A DNA stretch of 11,842 nucleotides from Stenotrophomonas sp. (lineage in GTDB: Bacteria > Pseudomonadota > Gammaproteobacteria > Xanthomonadales > Xanthomonadaceae), in contig DMZT01000050.1 of NCBI GenBank assembly GCA_003484865.1, positions 1 through 11,842 of the forward strand, written 5' to 3'. The notes below the pieces were generated by a model that searched no databases, was not told the DNA's origin, and was given only the letters and a program-made list of their open reading frames with translations. How positions within the stretch are numbered: the first letter of the stretch is position 1; each line of letters opens with the position of its first letter. Below, one piece after another: positions 8,229 through 11,842 of the stretch. Made by a program: the position numbers and the translations under genes.

Positions 8229-8246
8229 CGGCCACTGGGGTGGCCG
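8229..8246 (+). repeat. Short hairpin in the leader of the rightward operon
   Basis: CGGCCAC and GTGGCCG form a perfect 7-bp stem with a TGGG loop, 44 bases before the ATPase start. It may fold in the 5' leader of the mRNA. No U-tract follows. Given the GC content, a chance hairpin is quite possible. Confidence 0.3.
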
Positions 8247-8290
8247 CGGCCGGCAGCAGAAGCTGTGGGTGTCCTTTCCGGGAGTCCGCC

Positions 8291-9190
8291 ATGACTGAAT
8301 CCACTGCCTCGCCACTGGCCTGTCTGCACGACGTCCAGGTCCACTACGGTGACGTCGTCGCCCTGCAGGGCGTGAGTTTCTCGCTGCACCGCGGTGAAGT
8401 GCTGGCCCTGCTCGGCCGCAACGGCGCCGGCAAGAGCACGGCCATTTCGCTGCTGCTGGGCCTGCGCCGCGCGGATGCGGGTCGGGTGGAGCTGCTCGGC
8501 GGCGACCCGCAGGATCGGGACCGTCGCGGCGGCATCGGGGTGATGCTGCAGGCCACCGCGTTGCCACCGGTGCTGCAGGTCCGGGAGCTGATTGATCTGG
8601 CGCGCACCTGTTACGTCGATCCGCGCTCACTGGCGGACTGCCTTGCACTGGCCGGGCTGACCGATCTTGCCCGGCGTCGCTACGGAACGCTGTCCGGCGG
8701 CCAGCAGCGCCGGGTGCAGTTCGCCATCGCGGTCTGCGGGCGGCCGCAGCTGCTGTTCCTCGATGAGCCGACCACCGGCCTGGACATCCAGGCGCGGCAG
8801 CAGCTCTGGCAGGCGATCCGGCAGCTGGCGGCCGAGGGCTGCGGTGTGCTGCTGACCACGCATTATCTGGAAGAAGCCGAGGCGCTGGCCCAGCGCGTGG
8901 TGGTGATCGAACAGGGCCGGGTGCTGGCCGATGGTCCGCTGGCGCAGTTCCGCCAGCAGCTCGCGCCGCGTCGCATCCGCTGCCGCAGCGCACTGGACGT
9001 GGAGACGCTGAAGACCTGGCCGGGCGTGCGCGAGGCGGTCCGCGATGGCCTGCACCTGCAGCTGCTGGCCGAACCGGCCGAGCCGGTGGTCGCGCGGCTG
9101 CTCGCCGAAGATCCGCAACTGCAGGAACTGGACGTGCATGGCGGCGGGCTGGCCGACGCCTTCGTTGAACTGACCCGGGAGGCCGCATGA
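8291..9190 (+). CDS. ABC-2-type exporter ATP-binding protein
   Basis: A 299-residue ATPase, first gene of the rightward operon, that should drive the ABC-2 permease encoded next. Motifs are complete: Walker A GRNGAGKST (42-50), Q-loop Gln 87 in GVMLQ, signature LSGGQ (134-138) followed by QRRVQFAIA, Walker B LLFLDEP (154-160) with Glu 159, and switch His 191 in TTHYLEEAE. The sequence resembles drug- and antibiotic-exporter ATPases (DrrA/CcmA/YvfR-type). After about residue 225 it has a C-terminal extension typical of that group. The start at 8291 follows GGGAG at good spacing; the upstream ATG at 8240 gives a leader unlike the family. Its stop overlaps the next start in ATGA. Substrate unknown. 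Confidence 0.94.
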   Translation: MTESTASPLACLHDVQVHYGDVVALQGVSFSLHRGEVLALLGRNGAGKSTAISLLLGLRRADAGRVELLGGDPQDRDRRGGIGVMLQATALPPVLQVRELIDLARTCYVDPRSLADCLALAGLTDLARRRYGTLSGGQQRRVQFAIAVCGRPQLLFLDEPTTGLDIQARQQLWQAIRQLAAEGCGVLLTTHYLEEAEALAQRVVVIEQGRVLADGPLAQFRQQLAPRRIRCRSALDVETLKTWPGVREAVRDGLHLQLLAEPAEPVVARLLAEDPQLQELDVHGGGLADAFVELTREAA

Positions 9191-9957
9191 ACACCGTGAC
9201 TGAAACCGTATCCGCCACGTCCGCCCGCGTGCCCGCGTGGCCGATCTACCGCGCCGAGATCGTGTGCGAACTGCGGCGTGCCTGGCGCTACCCGGGCTTC
9301 GTGCTGCCGTCGCTGCTGTTCCCGGTGTTGTTCTATTCTTTGTTCGGTGTGCTGCTCGGTCGCGGCCAGGCCTCGATCTATCTGCTGGCCACCTACTGCG
9401 TGTTCGGTGCAATGGCGCCGGCGCTGTTCGGCTTCGGCGTGCAGTTGGCGCTGGACCGCGAGGGCGGCCTGCTCACACTCAAGCGTGCACTGCCGATGCC
9501 ACCGATGGCACCCCTGCTCGCACGCCTGCTGATGGCCGTCCTGTTCGCGGTGCTGGTGGCGGTGCTGCTCATGGCGGTGGCGATGGGCGCCGGCGTGTCT
9601 GTCACCCCTTGGGCCGCGCTTCATCTGCTGGCGGTGGCGGCGTTCGCGGCGCTGCCGCTGGGCGCGATCGGCCTGTTGATCGGCAGCCATGTCAGCGCCA
9701 ACGCGGCGCCGGCGGTGGTCAACCTGGTCTATCTGCCGCTGGCGTTGTTGTCCGGGCTGTGGCTGCCGCTGTCGATGCTGCCACCGCTGTTCAGCGCCAT
9801 GGCGCCGCTGTGGCCGACCTGGCATCTGGCCCAGCTGGCATTGCCGGCGGTCGGTCAGCCGGCGCAGGGCAGTGCCTGGGTCCACGTGGCCGTACTGCTT
9901 TGCATTACCGTCGTGGCGCTTGGGCTGGCACGGCGCCGCCTGCGGCGGATCGGCTGA
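9187..9957 (+). CDS. ABC-2-type transporter permease
   Basis: A 256-residue inner-membrane permease with about six hydrophobic helices (roughly 37-57, 64-88, 111-134, 142-166, 173-195 and 230-247), the usual ABC-2 count. The N-terminus carries the RAEIVCELRRAWRYPGFVLPSLLFPVLFY pattern (in part, 22-50) in which a short amphipathic stretch leads into helix one. The LDREGGLLTLKRALPMPP loop between helices two and three (about 89-106) and the SGLWLPLSMLPP segment (about 189-200) are typical of drug/antibiotic ABC-2 exporters. Translation is probably coupled to the ATPase through the 4-base overlap. It would act as a homodimer, since only one permease gene is present. Substrate unknown; candidates by analogy are membrane-active compounds or lipids. 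Confidence 0.92.
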   Translation: MNTVTETVSATSARVPAWPIYRAEIVCELRRAWRYPGFVLPSLLFPVLFYSLFGVLLGRGQASIYLLATYCVFGAMAPALFGFGVQLALDREGGLLTLKRALPMPPMAPLLARLLMAVLFAVLVAVLLMAVAMGAGVSVTPWAALHLLAVAAFAALPLGAIGLLIGSHVSANAAPAVVNLVYLPLALLSGLWLPLSMLPPLFSAMAPLWPTWHLAQLALPAVGQPAQGSAWVHVAVLLCITVVALGLARRRLRRIG

Positions 9958-9963
9958 AGTGGC

Positions 9964-11199
9964 ATGATCGCGCCTGTTCGTTCTGCCTTGGAATCGTCCG
10001 TGTCCTTCAGTCGGCTCGCCTCCCTGCTGCGCCCCGCGCCGGATTCGGCCGTGGCCGAGAACCTGCGGCGCGGCAGATCGCCGTGGGTCGATGCGATCCA
10101 CCTGCTGTGGACGCTGTGGGTGTTCCTGACGCCGCTGTTCGGCGGTGGCTACACGTGGCGATGGGCGGCGCTGACCCTGCTGACCTACCCGGTGTTCCTG
10201 GTCCTGTACGCCGGTGTGCTGCTCGCACCGCGTTGCCACGCGCCGCGCTATGCGCTGTCGATGGTGGTGCTGGGGCTGGTGCCGCTGGCGTGGTACCCCT
10301 CGGCGGTGAGCTACTTCATTTTCGGCTGTGTCACCCTGCGCGTCTCGCGCCGCAGTGGCTATGGGCGCTATCTGCTGCAGCTGGTGGGCTTGAACGCGTT
10401 GTTCGTGGTGGTGGGTTTGTTGGCCCACTATCCGTGGCAGGCGCTGATCTGGATCCCGAGCATGGCGATGATCATCAGCCTGGTGGTCAATTTCGAAACC
10501 GCGAGCCATGAACAGGATGCAGCGCTGCAGCTGTCCCAGGACGAAGTGCGTCGGCTGGCGGCAACGGCCGAACGTGAGCGCATTGGCCGCGATCTGCACG
10601 ATCTGCTGGGGCATACGCTGTCCTTGATCACCTTGAAGCTTGAGCTCTCGCGCAAGCTGGCCGACCGCGATCCAGCCGGCTCGCGCCGCGAAGTGGACGA
10701 GGCTGAAACGATCGCGCGGCAGGCGCTGGCCGAAGTGCGCAGTGCAGTCACCGGTATCCGCGCCAGCGATCTGGCGGCCGAACTCGCCTCGGCGCGGTTG
10801 CTGCTGGAGTACCAGCATGTGCATCTGCACTACGCGCCACCGCCGCCGATGCCGGTCGATACGGAGCGGGCGCTGTCGCTGGTGCTGCGCGAGGCGGTGA
10901 CCAATGTCGCCCGTCATGCACAGGCGCGGCAGGCGTGGATCACCTTCGAGCAGGACGGGCGCAGTCTGTTGATGCAGATCCGTGATGACGGGCGCGGCGG
11001 TGCCCACGTCGATGGCAACGGCCTGACCGGGATGCGCGAACGCGTCGCTGCACTGCGTGGCACCCTGGCGGTGCAGTCCGCAAAAGGGGAGGGCACCTGC
11101 GTGACGGTGCGGGTCACCTTGCCGGCCGCGACCACCGCCGTGGTGGCGCCGGTGGAGGTGCCGACAGCGCCGTCGCTGCCTGCCGGGGGTGCATCATGA
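9964..11199 (+). CDS. DesK-type sensor histidine kinase
   Basis: A 411-residue membrane sensor kinase of the HisKA_3 class. About five or six hydrophobic helices cover residues 42-177, with no extracytoplasmic sensor domain of note, so the membrane itself or something in it is the likely input, as in Bacillus DesK. The dimerisation and phosphoacceptor segment is ERERIGRDLHDLLGHTLS, with His 212 as the likely phosphorylated residue. The ATP-binding domain shows the N box (REAVTNVARHA, Asn 314), G1 box (DDGRGG, 341-346) and G2 box (GNGLTGMRER, 351-360). The tail after about 386 is Ala/Pro-rich. It starts 6 bases after the permease stop. An in-frame GTG at 10000, preceded by GGAA, is an alternative start. 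It overlaps the regulator start in ATGA. Confidence 0.93.
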   Translation: MIAPVRSALESSVSFSRLASLLRPAPDSAVAENLRRGRSPWVDAIHLLWTLWVFLTPLFGGGYTWRWAALTLLTYPVFLVLYAGVLLAPRCHAPRYALSMVVLGLVPLAWYPSAVSYFIFGCVTLRVSRRSGYGRYLLQLVGLNALFVVVGLLAHYPWQALIWIPSMAMIISLVVNFETASHEQDAALQLSQDEVRRLAATAERERIGRDLHDLLGHTLSLITLKLELSRKLADRDPAGSRREVDEAETIARQALAEVRSAVTGIRASDLAAELASARLLLEYQHVHLHYAPPPPMPVDTERALSLVLREAVTNVARHAQARQAWITFEQDGRSLLMQIRDDGRGGAHVDGNGLTGMRERVAALRGTLAVQSAKGEGTCVTVRVTLPAATTAVVAPVEVPTAPSLPAGGAS

Positions 11200-11798
11200 T
11201 CCGCATCGTGCTCGCCGAAGACCAGGCGATGGTGCGTGGCGCCTTGTCCGCGCTGCTCGGGTTGGAGCCGGATATCGAGGTGCTGGGCAGCGCCGCCGAT
11301 GGGGAGGCCGCGTGGCGGATGCTGCAGCAGCTGCAGCCGGACATCCTGGTCACCGATATCGAAATGCCCGGTCTGTCCGGGCTGGAACTGGCGCAGCGGA
11401 TCGCCCGCCAGGGCCTGCGGATCAAGGTCGTGATCGTCACTACCTTCGCGCGCTCCGGCTTCCTGCGCCGCGCGCTGGATGCCGGCGTCTGCGGCTATCT
11501 GCTCAAGGATGCCCCGGCCGAACGCCTGGCCGATGCACTGCGCCAGGTGCAGCACGGCGGCCGCGCGATCGATCCGCAGCTGGCGCTGGATGCCTGGTCG
11601 CAGGCCGATCCCCTCAACGACCGCGAGCGCCAGGTGCTCCGCCTGTCCGGCGACGGCCGCTCGGCCGGCGAGATCGCCACCCAGCTCGGGCTCTCGCACG
11701 GGACGGTGCGCAACTACCTGTCCGAATGCATCGGCAAACTGGGTGTGGCCAACCGCATCGAAGCATATCGGCTGGCGCGGCAGAAAGGCTGGCTGTAG
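11196..11798 (+). CDS. DesR-type response regulator (NarL/LuxR-HTH family)
   Basis: A 200-residue two-domain response regulator. The receiver domain (1-120) has the acidic pair Glu 8/Asp 9, phosphoacceptor Asp 54 in TDIEMPGLSGLEL, Thr 82 in VTTFAR and Lys 104 in GYLLKD. The LuxR-type helix-turn-helix (about 139-200) has LNDRERQVLRL and GEIATQLGLSHGTVRNYLSECIGKL, which closely follows the pattern of Bacillus DesR. It is phosphorylated, by inference, by the kinase just upstream, whose last codons it overlaps by 4 bases; GGGGGT precedes its start. Its targets are unknown; autoregulation of this operon and control of the divergent efflux operon are the natural hypotheses. DesR/YvfU/LnrK are not separable by eye. 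Confidence 0.94.
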   Translation: MIRIVLAEDQAMVRGALSALLGLEPDIEVLGSAADGEAAWRMLQQLQPDILVTDIEMPGLSGLELAQRIARQGLRIKVVIVTTFARSGFLRRALDAGVCGYLLKDAPAERLADALRQVQHGGRAIDPQLALDAWSQADPLNDRERQVLRLSGDGRSAGEIATQLGLSHGTVRNYLSECIGKLGVANRIEAYRLARQKGWL

Positions 11799-11825
11799 TG
11801 CCGGCGATGCATGCGATCCGATACC

Positions 11826-11842
11826 ACCGACCAACGGTCGGT
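11826..11842 (-). repeat. SMAG-like palindromic hairpin, cut by window edge
   Basis: A perfect 7-bp stem (11826-11832 with 11836-11842) around an AAC loop shares its CCGACCAACGGTCGG core with the element at 65-86, in the same orientation. The GTAG end, if present, would lie beyond the window. It starts 28 bases after the regulator stop and may also help end the rightward transcript. Confidence 0.6.

Larger units (their letters stand above)
8086..8290. promoter_or_regulatory. Divergent control region between the two export operons
   Basis: This 205-base non-coding segment must carry the promoters of both operons. It is GC-rich, and I find no convincing sigma-70 -10 box in either direction. 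It contains a perfect 14-base palindrome (8199-8212) and, nearer the rightward gene, a 7-bp stem (8229-8235 with 8240-8246). The arrangement allows one regulator to act on both operons. Confidence 0.65.

Noticed and set aside
8863..11007. A 714-codon open frame on the minus strand opposite the kinase and permease
   Set aside because: Gln/Arg/His-rich and motif-free, whereas the plus strand carries kinase and permease genes with all expected motifs and overlapping starts and stops.

Overview
The window is high-GC bacterial chromosomal DNA, most likely from a Stenotrophomonas species of the S. maltophilia group (Xanthomonadaceae). Three things support this: the strongly GC-biased third positions, a TonB-dependent receptor of the type expanded in that family, and a GTAG-ended palindromic repeat of the S. 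maltophilia SMAG/REP type near the left edge, with the same core truncated at the right edge. The genus is an inference; no rRNA or other marker gene is present.

Layout. Positions 1-243 are non-coding: a degenerate hexanucleotide tract, a SMAG-like palindrome and the terminator of the receptor gene. Positions 244-3066 (minus strand) encode a complete TonB-dependent outer-membrane receptor. It is followed upstream by a 431-base gap holding an AT-rich leader/promoter island and, at the far end, two hairpins that end the next operon. Positions 3498-8085 (minus strand) are a four-gene operon read in the order periplasmic adaptor (MacA/HlyD type), MacB/LolD-type ATPase, FtsX/MacB-type permease, second FtsX/MacB-type permease. 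This is a split MacAB-like machine with two different permeases and no outer-membrane channel gene in view. A 205-base divergent control region (8086-8290) contains a perfect 14-base palindrome. Positions 8291-11798 (plus strand) are a second, tightly coupled four-gene operon: ABC-2-type exporter ATPase, ABC-2 permease, DesK-type membrane histidine kinase and DesR-type (NarL/LuxR-HTH) response regulator. The right edge ends inside a second SMAG-like hairpin.

How they may work together. The rightward operon looks like a sensor-plus-exporter module of the kind known in Bacillus as YvfRSTU or LnrLMN/LnrJK, in which a DesK/DesR-like pair controls a neighbouring ABC exporter. Because the four-gene efflux operon is divergent and shares the control region, the response regulator may control both, with the 14-base palindrome as a candidate operator; this is inference. 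The TonB-dependent receptor is a separate transcription unit with its own leader and terminator, and a functional link to the exporters is not demonstrated. I see no CRISPR array, tRNA, rRNA, integrase or transposase, and no clearly foreign gene. The most notable items are the two-permease exporter, the divergent palindrome, and the pairing of two exporters with one membrane-stress-type sensor.
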